Below are positions 26,513 through 34,814 of a DNA stretch of 64,000 bases, in pieces. The stretch is taken from assembly GCA_019636235.1 (NCBI GenBank), contig JAHBXW010000024.1:1-64000 (forward strand), in the 5' to 3' direction. The translations under genes and the position numbers were made by a program. The notes below the pieces were generated by a model. That model was given only the letters and a program-made list of their open reading frames with translations. It did not search any database and was not told the DNA's origin. This DNA is from Planctomyces sp. (lineage in GTDB: Bacteria; Planctomycetota; Planctomycetia; Planctomycetales; Planctomycetaceae). Every line of letters begins with the position of its first letter. Position 1 is the first letter of the stretch.

Positions 26513-27375
26513 TACAACCCCCTGACCGGAAGAAACGGAGCGACGCGATCATACCGCAGCACCGGGCCGTCCTTGCACAGGAAGCTGGGCCCGAATTGAC
26601 AATGCCCGCACAACCCGATCGCGCAGTTCATGTTCCGCTCCATCGAGATCCACACGTTCTGCGCGGGGATCCGCTGCCGAAACGCGCTGAGCGCCGTGTA
26701 GTGCATCATGACCTCCGGGCCGCAGCACAACACGTGCGTGTTTGCGGGATCGGACAGGGGCAGCCGATCGAGCAGCAGCGTGACGACGCCCACGTAGCCG
26801 GCCCAGCGCGGATCGGCGCGGTCGACCGTCACCTGCACCCGCAGGCCGTCCGCGATCCAGTCGCGGTACTCCCCCTCGTACAACAGGCCATCCGGGGTTC
26901 GCGCGCCATACAGCAGCGCCACGTCGCCGTAGTCCTCCCGGTGGTCGAGAACGTGGTAGATGGCCGGCCGCAGCGGGGCCAGTCCGATGCCCCCCGTAAT
27001 GAAAATGATGTGCTGGCCCCGCAGCTCCTCCAGCGGCCAGCAGCTTCCGAAAGGCCCGCGCAGTCCGAACGTGTCGCCCACCCGCATCCGCTCAAGCGCG
27101 CCGGTCACATTGCCCACCGTCCGGATCGTGTGCAACAAAGGCGATCCCGATCGCGAGCGGCTGCTGATCGAAATCGCCGCTTCGCCCGCCCCCGGCACGT
27201 ACAGCATGTTGAACTGGCCGGGGCGGAACGCATACCGCGCCGCCTGTCGCGCGTCGTCGAACGCGACGTGATACGTCCGTGTGTCGTCGGTGTCCTGCAC
27301 GACGTCCACGATCCGCACGGCATGCGGCGTCCAGATGTCCCCCTGCGGCGGGGCGAGGGCGGGGCTCACGGGCAT
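26512..27375 (-). CDS. hydG: Hydrogenase gamma subunit, FAD/NAD(P)-binding reductase
   Basis: 287 residues. The FAD domain has RPGQFNMLYVPG, the NAD(P) domain ITGGIGLAPLRP and VLCCGPEVMM, and the C-terminal MERNMNCAIGLCGHC plus FLCKDGP supplies the cysteines of a 2Fe-2S cluster as in dihydroorotate-dehydrogenase electron-transfer subunits. It passes electrons between the Fe-S chain and NAD(P). It overlaps the beta-subunit gene by 10 bp. Confidence 0.92.
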   Translation of the reverse strand: MPVSPALAPPQGDIWTPHAVRIVDVVQDTDDTRTYHVAFDDARQAARYAFRPGQFNMLYVPGAGEAAISISSRSRSGSPLLHTIRTVGNVTGALERMRVGDTFGLRGPFGSCWPLEELRGQHIIFITGGIGLAPLRPAIYHVLDHREDYGDVALLYGARTPDGLLYEGEYRDWIADGLRVQVTVDRADPRWAGYVGVVTLLLDRLPLSDPANTHVLCCGPEVMMHYTALSAFRQRIPAQNVWISMERNMNCAIGLCGHCQFGPSFLCKDGPVLRYDRVAPFLPVRGL

Positions 27376-28505
27376 GCGGGCTTCTCCCGCAGAGCCGCGA
27401 CCTCTTCGGTCAGATCAATCCCCACCGGACACCAGGTGATGCACCGCCCGCAGCCCACACAGCCCGATGTCCCGAACTGGTCCTGCCACGAGGCCAGCTT
27501 GTGCGTCAGCCACTGCCGGTAACGCGAGCGGATGTCATTCCGCACCAGCCCGCCATGCACGTAGCTGAACTCCGGATTGAAGCAGGAGTCCCAGCGCCGC
27601 TGCCGTTCCACATGCTCGGTCTTCAGATCGGCGACTTCTTCGACCGTGCTGCAGAAACACGTCGGGCAGACCATCGTGCAGTTCGTGCAGGACAGGCAGC
27701 GTTCTCCCGTTTCCTGCCAGCGCGGATGTTCGAGCTGGGTGAGCAGCACGTTGCGGATGTCGGTCGTGTCCATCCGGCGGGTAATCTGGTCGACCGCCTG
27801 CTGGCGGGCCGCTTCCGCGGCGGCCAGCGTCCGGGCGGAACAGGCGTCCGTCGTGAGCCGCGCGAGCAACGTTCCGCCGCGGTCGCTGCCGACTTCGATC
27901 ACGAACTCCCCCGGGAGTTCCGTCAGCGCCAGGTCGAAGCCAGTACAGCAGCGGGGACCGGTCCGCATCGAGGTGCAGAAACAGGTGCTTGCCGCCTGCG
28001 TGCAGTTGACGGCGATCAGGAACGCGCTCTGCCGGCGGCCGCTGTAGATCGGATCGACATACGGCCCCCCGGCGAACACGCGATCCTGCACGGCGATGGC
28101 CGCCAGTTCGCAGGCCCGCACCCCCAGGAACGCATACTTCGGAGGCGCCTCCTCGACGCGCCGCATCTCCCAGCCCTGCTCGGTGCGGTCGGCGGCGCTC
28201 AGCGTGCTCAGCGGGGGAAACAGATACTTCTTCCAGGAATGCGGACCGACGACGTACCCGAACAGCGCGTCATCCTCACGGCGTGCGAGGCGGTACGTCC
28301 CTGGCCCCTGCTCATCGGTCCACCCGCGGGGGAGCTGGTCAACCGACGTGACCTCATCGTAGACGATCGCCTCCTGGTCGACGGTCGGTCCCACGACGGA
28401 GTAGTCGTCCTGACGAAGCAGATCGATCAGGTCCTGCAGCCGGTCGGAGGGAATCCGCCGCTCGCCGCCGATGGGAATCAGGCCCGGGTCTGCGGTCACA
28501 GTCAT
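27366..28505 (-). CDS. hydB: Hydrogenase beta subunit, 4Fe-4S protein
   Basis: 379 residues. Two ferredoxin motifs are seen: CLSCTNCTMVCPTCFC and CVGCGRCITWCPVG. Further Cys residues occur in NCTQAASTCFCTSM. The layout matches sulfhydrogenase beta and anaerobic sulfite-reductase subunit A proteins. It probably bridges electrons from the small subunit to the flavoprotein. It is the first structural gene, 42 bp after the cyclic-nucleotide-binding-fold gene. Confidence 0.9.
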   Translation of the reverse strand: MTVTADPGLIPIGGERRIPSDRLQDLIDLLRQDDYSVVGPTVDQEAIVYDEVTSVDQLPRGWTDEQGPGTYRLARREDDALFGYVVGPHSWKKYLFPPLSTLSAADRTEQGWEMRRVEEAPPKYAFLGVRACELAAIAVQDRVFAGGPYVDPIYSGRRQSAFLIAVNCTQAASTCFCTSMRTGPRCCTGFDLALTELPGEFVIEVGSDRGGTLLARLTTDACSARTLAAAEAARQQAVDQITRRMDTTDIRNVLLTQLEHPRWQETGERCLSCTNCTMVCPTCFCSTVEEVADLKTEHVERQRRWDSCFNPEFSYVHGGLVRNDIRSRYRQWLTHKLASWQDQFGTSGCVGCGRCITWCPVGIDLTEEVAALREKPACP

Positions 28506-28547
28506 CTCCGTCGGGAAGGGTTCACAGTCAGTCGGGCCGCAAGATCG

Positions 28548-29039
28548 TCAGGCGCGCTTCGCGGGATCGACCGGCGGCGGCTGCGAGGCGAACAGGTCCA
28601 AAAGCTGCAGGCGCGTGGCGAGAAGCCGCCGCGAAAGCGCGCTGGCCACGCGGCTCATCAGGTGAAACCCGACCTCATGATCGGCTTCGCAGAGACGCCG
28701 CAGTTCCGGCCCCTGAAACGTCAGCAACTGGACATCGCTGACGGCCTGGGCGCTGGACGTCATGCGACCGTGCGCGAGCAGCGCCGACCAGGCAAGGATG
28801 TCTCCGGTGCTCAGGGACAGAATCGGCAGGTCCCCGCGGGCCGGGACATTCATCCGCAGGCTGACGTGCCCATCGGCGATGATTGAGAACTCGTCATGAG
28901 TCTCACCTTCGCGGAACAGGGTTGTTCCCGCCGGCGCGACGCGCATCGCACAGACTTCCGCCAATCCGCGGATCACCGGTTCGGGAAGCGAGGCAGTGAA
29001 GGACAGTGCCCGCAACGTCTCATCAACCGTCATCGCCAT
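28548..29039 (-). CDS. Cyclic-nucleotide-binding-fold protein without DNA-binding domain
   Basis: 163 residues, only a CNB beta-roll (about 10-130) and a C-terminal helix; no helix-turn-helix is present, so it is not a full Crp/Fnr regulator. The phosphate-binding cassette reads GDILAWSALLAHGRMT: the expected Glu is Trp and the Arg is shifted, so cAMP binding is doubtful. Single-domain proteins of this kind recur directly before group 3 hydrogenase genes, which suggests a role tied to the enzyme, either sensory or structural. It follows the small membrane protein by 54 bp. Confidence 0.8.
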   Translation of the reverse strand: MAMTVDETLRALSFTASLPEPVIRGLAEVCAMRVAPAGTTLFREGETHDEFSIIADGHVSLRMNVPARGDLPILSLSTGDILAWSALLAHGRMTSSAQAVSDVQLLTFQGPELRRLCEADHEVGFHLMSRVASALSRRLLATRLQLLDLFASQPPPVDPAKRA

Positions 29040-29093
29040 CAGGAACTCCCGGTCGGGGCGACATCGTTCCGCGGCTCGTCCGCACGGGCAGGC

Positions 29094-29387
29094 TCACACC
29101 TCCCGCGGCAGGCTTCCGGAGGACGCGGGTCCGGAAGCCGCCGCCTTCATCGCGGCCGCGTGCGCCAACCCCGCCGACGCCGCGGCAAGGAACAGCAGCA
29201 CGTAGTGGATGTTTTCCGACAGCGCGCTGCCGCCGTAAAGCCAGGCGACGACCGCCAGCGCGATCACGGCCAAAAAATTCAGAACCGCGAGCGATCGCGC
29301 GCCGAGACGCCACAGTCCCGCTCCGGGCAGGATGAAGTTCAGGGCGGCCGCCACTCCGGGACGGATCGTCAGCGGATGCGCGTGCAT
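29094..29387 (-). CDS. Small membrane protein of the hydrogenase cluster
   Basis: 97 residues from the ATG at 29387, preceded by GGAG; an in-frame TTG at 29405 overlaps the CBS stop. Three hydrophobic segments are visible (around VAAALNFILPGAGL, LAVLNFLAVIALAVVAWLY and YVLLFLAAASAGLA). The G-A-G-L-W-R-L-G segment resembles the turn of TM2-type small membrane proteins. I do not recognise a family with confidence. Its position between the CBS and CNB genes suggests the same transcript. Confidence 0.6.
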   Translation of the reverse strand: MHAHPLTIRPGVAAALNFILPGAGLWRLGARSLAVLNFLAVIALAVVAWLYGGSALSENIHYVLLFLAAASAGLAHAAAMKAAASGPASSGSLPREV

Positions 29388-29401
29388 GGGCGCTCCAGTT
29401 C

Positions 29402-29839
29402 TCAACCGGCGGCCAGACTCGAGGGCGTCTCCTGCGAGATCAGTCGGCGAACCTCGTTGAGTTCCTCGCCCAACAGACCCAGGACGTCGTCGAGGCTGAG
29501 CAGACCGACGAGACGGTCGTCGTTGTCGACAACGGCGACGCGGCGAAACGGTCCGCGGCGCATCGTAGCGAGCGCCTCTTCGATGGGAGTGTCCTCCCAG
29601 ACGCTGCGCGGGCTGGGCGACATGATTTCGCCGACGCTGGTTGTATTCGGATCGAGACCCTCGGCGACGACGCGGACGGCGAGATCACGATCGGTCAGGA
29701 TGCCGATGGGTCGACGGTCGGGATCCAGAACCATCAGGGTGCCGACTTTGCGGGCGTGCATGCGCTGAGCCGCGGCCTGGACCGGCTCTTCGAACGACGC
29801 CAGGTCCACTTCGCGTGTGCAGATTCGTCCGGCTGACAT
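29402..29839 (-). CDS. CBS-domain pair protein
   Basis: 145 residues from the ATG at 29839, preceded by GAGGGAGAA; a longer frame to 30049 has no support. Two CBS motifs are present: KVGTLMVLDPDRRPIGILTD (about 30-50) with DRDLAVRVV, and the second with FRRVAVVDNDDRLVGLLS (about 95-115). Stand-alone CBS pairs bind adenine nucleotides and are often induced in hypoxia or stationary phase alongside small heat-shock and hydrogenase genes. It is probably the first gene of the hydrogenase transcript. Confidence 0.88.
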   Translation of the reverse strand: MSAGRICTREVDLASFEEPVQAAAQRMHARKVGTLMVLDPDRRPIGILTDRDLAVRVVAEGLDPNTTSVGEIMSPSPRSVWEDTPIEEALATMRRGPFRRVAVVDNDDRLVGLLSLDDVLGLLGEELNEVRRLISQETPSSLAAG

Positions 29840-30319
29840 GTTGCGTTCTCCCTCGCTTCGATGCCCGGGGGCGTGCCATTGCTTGATAGGGTCAAAGGGG
29901 CAAAATCCGTACCTCGTGGCCACGATCGAAACGGGGATTTGCAGCGAGATTTCGCCGCGTCCCCAACTTCGGAGCTGCGGAGAGGATCGAGCAAACTGAC
30001 GTTGGACGTCAGCGAATGTTGGTCGCCGCAGAGTGTGACCTGGCCGCACAGAGTGGGTCGCTGGGGCGCGCCTGTTTCAGCCCGGCCCGCGCCGCCGGCC
30101 GCACTACGCCAGCACGTCGCGGACGACTTGCCCGTGCACATCGGTCAGCCGGAAATCGCGTCCGGCATGCCGATAGGTCAGGCGTTCACGGTCGAAGGTG
30201 AAGTGCATTTTATGTCGCAGCGATTGACAGATGGACTTCCGATTGCCATCCTCCTCGGTCATGGACGTTGGGTAGCGAGCCTCCCTTTTGTTCGAACACT
30301 TGAAGCCGAAAGTGCGACG
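29840..30319. other. Intergenic region holding a DUF1501 gene remnant
   Basis: 480 bp. It carries the promoter side of the CBS gene and, at 30104-30262 on the minus strand, the tail of a decayed DUF1501 gene (listed separately). The rest shows no coding signal or repeat I can support. Confidence 0.5.
30104..30262 (-). pseudogene. Decayed C-terminus of a DUF1501 protein
   Basis: On the minus strand a frame ending in TAG at 30104-30106 encodes [18 protein letters not shown] and then QVVRDVLA. This is the usual last segment of planctomycete DUF1501 proteins (compare the H-x-KF-x-x-x-FQGLDSRLTGVE end of the intact copy at 40118). Only about 25-30 residues are recognisable; upstream the frame reads unrelated sequence and stops near 30330. 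It is most likely the stump of a deleted gene. The short open frame from the ATG at 30262 (52 residues) could in principle be expressed. Confidence 0.5.
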
Positions 30320-31525
30320 ATGGCCGCATACGCCTCAAGGTTGTCGTCAGGTGGGTCACGGGCATGTTGGAATGAGCTGGACGAATGTGCCACGTTGGCG
30401 CAGGCACTGAGGCGATGTCGTCGGATTCATTGGGGCACATTTGCTGTTCGGTCGACGGTCGCTTGTCGACGCTGGCTCTGGGCGTTCGGAATTGTCCCAC
30501 TTGTTATCGTTGTGGGCGCCCACTGTTGCGTTGGAGGGGATCGACTTGAAGAGCGGCAGGCCAGTGATACCCTTTCTGCGATTCGCAGCGCTTGGACGGC
30601 GCGCGAGGCCCGGCATCAGAGTTTCGTCGTCGAGTGGAACACTAGTCGTGACCGGAAGCAGGCGCTGGGCAAAGAGGCTGGTCCGTTTTCAGCGTCGGGC
30701 GCATGTCGAATGCTGGTTCAGGGCGACAAGTTTCGGTTCGACACGCCGGAATTGCTGGTGCAGTCAGCGGACAAGGCTTCCACAGTGCGAAAGTCCCGCG
30801 CATTCGTGGAGGGCGTTCATCGCACCTATGCCAGTGGGGCGGACGGCGGGCCCGGGACGCTGACATTGGCGAGCAGTCAGCCTGAGTGGAAGTTGCTTCA
30901 GCTTTATCCGCTGCCCCTGTACTGCCGTTTTTCAAAACTGGATCTACCGGAGTTGGAATCGAGAAACTACAAGGTTGAGTCGTCTTCACACGAGGGGCGG
31001 GACTGCTGGCTGCTAACAACCATTGCCGCTCCGCCGCGCAGCAGCGATCCTCGCATCATCCACTTTAACGTCGTGCGATCATTCTGGGTGGATGTGGAAA
31101 CATTGTGCGTCCTGAGGATGGAAACGACTCAGTCGGGCGAATCGACGGTTTCCATGTACGTCCATTACTCGTCGCATCCTGAGCTGGAGACTGTTCCATC
31201 AGAGTGGATTGTCGAGTCTCGAAGCGGGTCAGCCTTTGTGGACATCTCGCGATGGGAGCTGGACCCCCGGGTTGACGGTTCGGACTTTGAAATCGAGATT
31301 CCTCCGGGCACGTTCGTGGTTGATGCCCGCGACCGGGCGAAGGTCGATTATTACAGCGTGCATGCCGATGGCGCTTGGCTGCCATCCGACGAGTACCGAA
31401 CCGTCGCTGCGGCCCCTTCCGTGAGGAGATGGAATGGCGGTCGATGGATTTGGGCATGCGTCGCGACGCTGCTCCTCGTGGCGGCGGGCGCCGCAGTGCG
31501 AATTCAGCGTGGCAAGCAGCAATAG
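30320..31525 (+). CDS. Hypothetical exported, C-terminally anchored protein
   Basis: 401 residues from the ATG at 30320; the start is uncertain because no ribosome-binding site is evident and the export signal ([16 protein letters not shown]) lies about 55 residues in. After the signal comes an Arg/Glu-rich segment, then a beta-rich domain ([36 protein letters not shown]) that recalls the LolA/RseB half-barrel described in planctomycete outer-membrane-lipoprotein-sorting-like proteins. A membrane helix near the C-terminus ([17 protein letters not shown]) is followed by RIQRGKQQ. Codon use is less GC-biased than in the neighbours. The function is unknown. Confidence 0.6.
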   Translation: MAAYASRLSSGGSRACWNELDECATLAQALRRCRRIHWGTFAVRSTVACRRWLWAFGIVPLVIVVGAHCCVGGDRLEERQASDTLSAIRSAWTAREARHQSFVVEWNTSRDRKQALGKEAGPFSASGACRMLVQGDKFRFDTPELLVQSADKASTVRKSRAFVEGVHRTYASGADGGPGTLTLASSQPEWKLLQLYPLPLYCRFSKLDLPELESRNYKVESSSHEGRDCWLLTTIAAPPRSSDPRIIHFNVVRSFWVDVETLCVLRMETTQSGESTVSMYVHYSSHPELETVPSEWIVESRSGSAFVDISRWELDPRVDGSDFEIEIPPGTFVVDARDRAKVDYYSVHADGAWLPSDEYRTVAAAPSVRRWNGGRWIWACVATLLLVAAGAAVRIQRGKQQ

Positions 31526-31573
31526 TGAGTGGCAGGCAACCTTGTGCTCATTACAAACAAAAGGAGGATCCTC

Positions 31574-31975
31574 ATGAGATATCTTCCGGGGTCAGTCTGG
31601 GTCTCGCTCGGAATCGCGGCCATCATGTTGTTCGCAGCCACTCACGCGCAAAGGATCGCGCGCGGTTCTTGTAGCGTGCATGAGTGCGATATGGCGTCGA
31701 TGTATTCGATGACGACGTCGGACGGCGTTGTGTATACAGCGATCGCTCTCAGCGAGAACTTCGGGCTCGAATGCCGGTCTTTGCATCCGGTCAAGGGAAG
31801 TCGAAACAGTCTTCCTTACAATATCGAGTGCACTGAATACGAGAATCTGTCGACCGTCTTTACCGAGTGCATACCTCCTCTTGCAGCGTCATCATGGCAT
31901 AGGACGACGTTTATCGCTGGCGACATTTGGGACACGTATGATGTCCCTAAGTTTTATTGCACAGGGGGCACGTGA
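31574..31975 (+). CDS. Small secreted Cys-rich hypothetical protein
   Basis: 133 residues; AAGGAGG lies 7 bp before the ATG, a strong start. The signal peptide is about residues 1-25 (VSLGIAAIMLFAATHA). The mature part is about 105 residues with six cysteines (GSCSVHEC, LEC, IEC, TEC, FYC), enough for three disulfides. I know no family. It lies 48 bp after the preceding anchored protein, likely on one transcript, and shares its AT-richer composition. Confidence 0.7.
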   Translation: MRYLPGSVWVSLGIAAIMLFAATHAQRIARGSCSVHECDMASMYSMTTSDGVVYTAIALSENFGLECRSLHPVKGSRNSLPYNIECTEYENLSTVFTECIPPLAASSWHRTTFIAGDIWDTYDVPKFYCTGGT

Positions 31976-32017
31976 ATCGAGTTCGCGTTTGTTCATGTGG
32001 CCTGAGGAACTGGGCCG

Positions 32018-33847
32018 ATGCGGCAAATTCCGATCGGGATCTGCGTCCTGCACGCCTCGTTGCTGGCTTGGCTGTCGGCGGCGCAGGCCCCCGTCTATGA
32101 CGAACCAGCGCATCTCGCTGCCGGCATCAGCCACTGGCAGTTCGGACGCTTCGACCTGTATAGCGCCAATCCGCCTCTCGTCAGAATGTGCGCCGCGATT
32201 CCGGTCCTCCTCGCCAGGCCCGAGACCGAATGGGCGCAATGGTCCGACGCGCCCGGAACACGGCACGAGTTCCCGGTCGGCGCCACGTTCGTCCGGGTCA
32301 ACGGCGAACGAACGTTCCACCTGTTCGCACTGGCCCGCTGGGCCTGCATTCCGTTTAGCCTGTTGGGCGCGGGGATCTGCTACCGCTGGGCGCGCGAGCT
32401 ATATGGCCCCGCAGCCGGTACGACGGCGCTCACGCTGTGGTGCTTCTCTCCGGAAATCCTCGCGAACGGGTCGCTCATCACCCCGGATCTCGGGGCCGCG
32501 GCGTTCGGAGTTTTGGCGGCGTACTGCTTTCGGCGATTTCTGGTCCAGCCCGGGCTCGCCACCGCTTATTCCGCCGGGCTGACGCTGGGACTGGCGCTGC
32601 TCGCCAAGCTGACCTGGGTGTTCCTGTTCCTGCTGTGGCCGATGATCTGGATTGGCTGGCGGCTGCTTGATCGCGGGCGATCGGGAGCGTCGACCTCCTG
32701 GCGGCGGGAGGGCGGGCTTCTGGCCGGAGTGCTGGCGATGGGCCTGCTGGTGGTCAATGTCGGATACGCTTTCAATGGGACAGGGACTCGGTTGGGGGAT
32801 TTCGAGTTCGTGAGCCGGCGGCTGGCAGGCCCTCGGAGCGACTGGGACTCGCCCCGCTCGGGCAATGTGTATCAAGCCACGCCCCTGGCCATCATCCCCG
32901 TGCTTTTGCCGAAAGATTACGTCCTTGGCCTGGACATCGTGAAGGCGGACATCGAAGGGGGCCGCCAGGTGTTTCTGGGGGGCGAGTTTCGTTCGGATGG
33001 CTGGTGGCACTATTACTTGTACGCGGCCGTGGTGAAGATTCCCTTGGGAACGTGGCTGGTGGGGTTGATGGCCGTGTGGCTGGCGATGACGAGGTGCATC
33101 GGCCGATTGCCGGCGAGGGAGAATCTGTTTCTCGTGGCCATGCCGGTGTTCCTGCTGGTGCTGCTGAGCATGAACCCGGGCATCAACGGCTATTTTCGCT
33201 ATGCGTTGCCGATGTTTCCGTTCGCCTTCATCTGGATGAGTCGGGCGATGCAGGCGTTCTCGGTGCGCGCGTGGCCGGCCGCATCCGCCGTGGCGCTGGG
33301 GATGGCGTGGACGATCGTCGGAAGCCTGTGGCATCTCCCCTACAGCGGCTCCTATTTCAATGAACTGGCAGGGGGGCCGAGGAACGGACATGCGCACCTG
33401 TTGTCCAGCAACATCGACTGGGGACAAGACCTGCTGCATCTTCGGGATTGGCTGCGTCGCCATCCCGAGGTCCGTCCGCTGGGACTCGCCTTTTTTGGGG
33501 GATTCGATCCGGCGGCTGCGGGGATCGAGTACCATTTGCCGCCCGTGGGGCCGTCGCGGCTGCCCAACGGCGCGTTCGACGTGTCCTCGCGGGGACCGTC
33601 GCAATACGGACCGCAACCCGGCTGGCATGCCATCAGTGTGCACATCCTGCGAGGCACGCCGGCGTGGCCGTTCAACGGGCGGGGACGGCGGGAGTTTGTT
33701 CCATTCCAGGCATATGCCTACTTCCTGGAGTTCGAGCCGGTCGCCATGGCGGGCTATTCAATTTACGTGTATCATATCACGTTGGAAGACGCGAACCGTG
33801 TCCGGCAAGCGATGGGACTTCCGTTGCTGGGCGCCCCGGACGCCTGA
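32018..33847 (+). CDS. GT39-like membrane glycosyltransferase (protein mannosyltransferase/ArnT superfamily)
   Basis: 609 residues, GAGGAA before the ATG. YDEPAHLAAG contains the acidic pair (DE) of the first extracytoplasmic loop that is the catalytic signature of PMT/GT-C enzymes. About ten hydrophobic segments follow, for example around FSLLGAGICY, LLAGVLAMGLLVVNVGY and VGLMAVWLAM. The C-terminal third is exported and hydrophilic. Such enzymes move a sugar from a polyprenyl-phosphate donor to protein or lipid. The GT2 gene 1 kb downstream looks like the donor-making enzyme, which supports a mannose or hexose donor. The acceptor is unknown. Confidence 0.8.
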   Translation: MRQIPIGICVLHASLLAWLSAAQAPVYDEPAHLAAGISHWQFGRFDLYSANPPLVRMCAAIPVLLARPETEWAQWSDAPGTRHEFPVGATFVRVNGERTFHLFALARWACIPFSLLGAGICYRWARELYGPAAGTTALTLWCFSPEILANGSLITPDLGAAAFGVLAAYCFRRFLVQPGLATAYSAGLTLGLALLAKLTWVFLFLLWPMIWIGWRLLDRGRSGASTSWRREGGLLAGVLAMGLLVVNVGYAFNGTGTRLGDFEFVSRRLAGPRSDWDSPRSGNVYQATPLAIIPVLLPKDYVLGLDIVKADIEGGRQVFLGGEFRSDGWWHYYLYAAVVKIPLGTWLVGLMAVWLAMTRCIGRLPARENLFLVAMPVFLLVLLSMNPGINGYFRYALPMFPFAFIWMSRAMQAFSVRAWPAASAVALGMAWTIVGSLWHLPYSGSYFNELAGGPRNGHAHLLSSNIDWGQDLLHLRDWLRRHPEVRPLGLAFFGGFDPAAAGIEYHLPPVGPSRLPNGAFDVSSRGPSQYGPQPGWHAISVHILRGTPAWPFNGRGRREFVPFQAYAYFLEFEPVAMAGYSIYVYHITLEDANRVRQAMGLPLLGAPDA

Positions 33848-33869
33848 GCCAGATCGGCGGAAAGGCTTT

Positions 33870-34814
33870 ATGATGTCGACGGCGACCGTCAATCCGCGTT
33901 GCAGAGGGTTCACGCTGGTCGAACTGCTGGTGGTGCTGGCCGTGATCGGCATTCTGGCGGCGCTGATTCTCCCGGCCGTTCAAAGTGCGCGGGAGACGGC
34001 CCGCCGCACGCAGTGCAAAAGCCAGTTGAAACAGTTAGGTCTCGCGCTGCATAACTATATCGACGCCCACCGGATGCATCCGATCAGTTGGGGCATTCGG
34101 CGCACCGTGGCTGACACGCGCAACGCGTCCTGGCTGGCGATGATCCTTCCCTATCTCGACCAGCAGCCGCTGTACGCGTCGATCGACTTTTCGGCCCCGC
34201 TGAACCCGAACAATCTGGCGCCCGCGGCGACGCCCGTCGTCACATTCCTGTGTCCCTCGGACAGCACTGACGCCGTGCGTCGTGACCGAGCGCTGGCCCA
34301 GGAGTTTCCGGCCGAATTTCCGGCGGCCGTGACGAGCTACCGGGGCGTCGGCGGCAGCAACTGGCTGGCCGGCGTTTTCAAGAGGAGCGAGCCGCAGGGA
34401 CGGCATGCTGAAGAAGTCAATGCCTTTGGGTATGGCAATGGCATTTTCTCCGGTGGCAACCTCGACCCGAACTTCTGGGGGCCGCCGACGCCGACGCGGC
34501 TTCGCGATATTCGCGATGGCAGTTCGAATACGATCGCCGTGGGCGAGTCCGTCGCCGACTGGTGCCCCTACTCGTGGTGGTTCTGGCACAACTGGCCGAA
34601 CGGGACGACGGCCATCCCGTTGAACTACTGCGCCAAGGATCCGACCTGTGCCGGAGATTGGACGATGAACCTGGGCTTTCACAGCCGGCATGCGGGGGGC
34701 GGCCATTTCCTGTTTGCGGACGGCAGCGTTTCATTCCTCAACGAGTCGGTCGACCGTGGCGTCTATCACGCCCTGGCGACAATCGATGGGGGAGAGGTCG
34801 TGCAACTTCCATGA
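33870..34814 (+). CDS. DUF1559 pseudopilin-like protein
   Basis: 314 residues. The N-terminus has the type IV prepilin signal: RCRG13-FTLVE18 with a hydrophobic helix (LLVVLAVIGILAALILP) after it, so cleavage after G13 by a prepilin peptidase would leave Phe1 and Glu5. The rest is the DUF1559 domain, ending in FHSRHAGGGHF and LFADGSVSFL. Planctomycetes encode many of these; they are thought to be surface pseudopilins. This one is unusual in sitting inside a glycosyltransferase operon, between the GT39 gene (22 bp before) and the GT2 gene (4-bp overlap after). Confidence 0.88.
   Translation: MMSTATVNPRCRGFTLVELLVVLAVIGILAALILPAVQSARETARRTQCKSQLKQLGLALHNYIDAHRMHPISWGIRRTVADTRNASWLAMILPYLDQQPLYASIDFSAPLNPNNLAPAATPVVTFLCPSDSTDAVRRDRALAQEFPAEFPAAVTSYRGVGGSNWLAGVFKRSEPQGRHAEEVNAFGYGNGIFSGGNLDPNFWGPPTPTRLRDIRDGSSNTIAVGESVADWCPYSWWFWHNWPNGTTAIPLNYCAKDPTCAGDWTMNLGFHSRHAGGGHFLFADGSVSFLNESVDRGVYHALATIDGGEVVQLP

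Noticed and set aside
29883-29895. TTGA-N5-TCAA dyad upstream of the CBS gene, similar to an FNR/FixK box
   Set aside because: The spacer is 5 bp; FNR and FixK sites need TTGA-N6-TCAA. It may be worth revisiting only if other genes share the 5-bp form.
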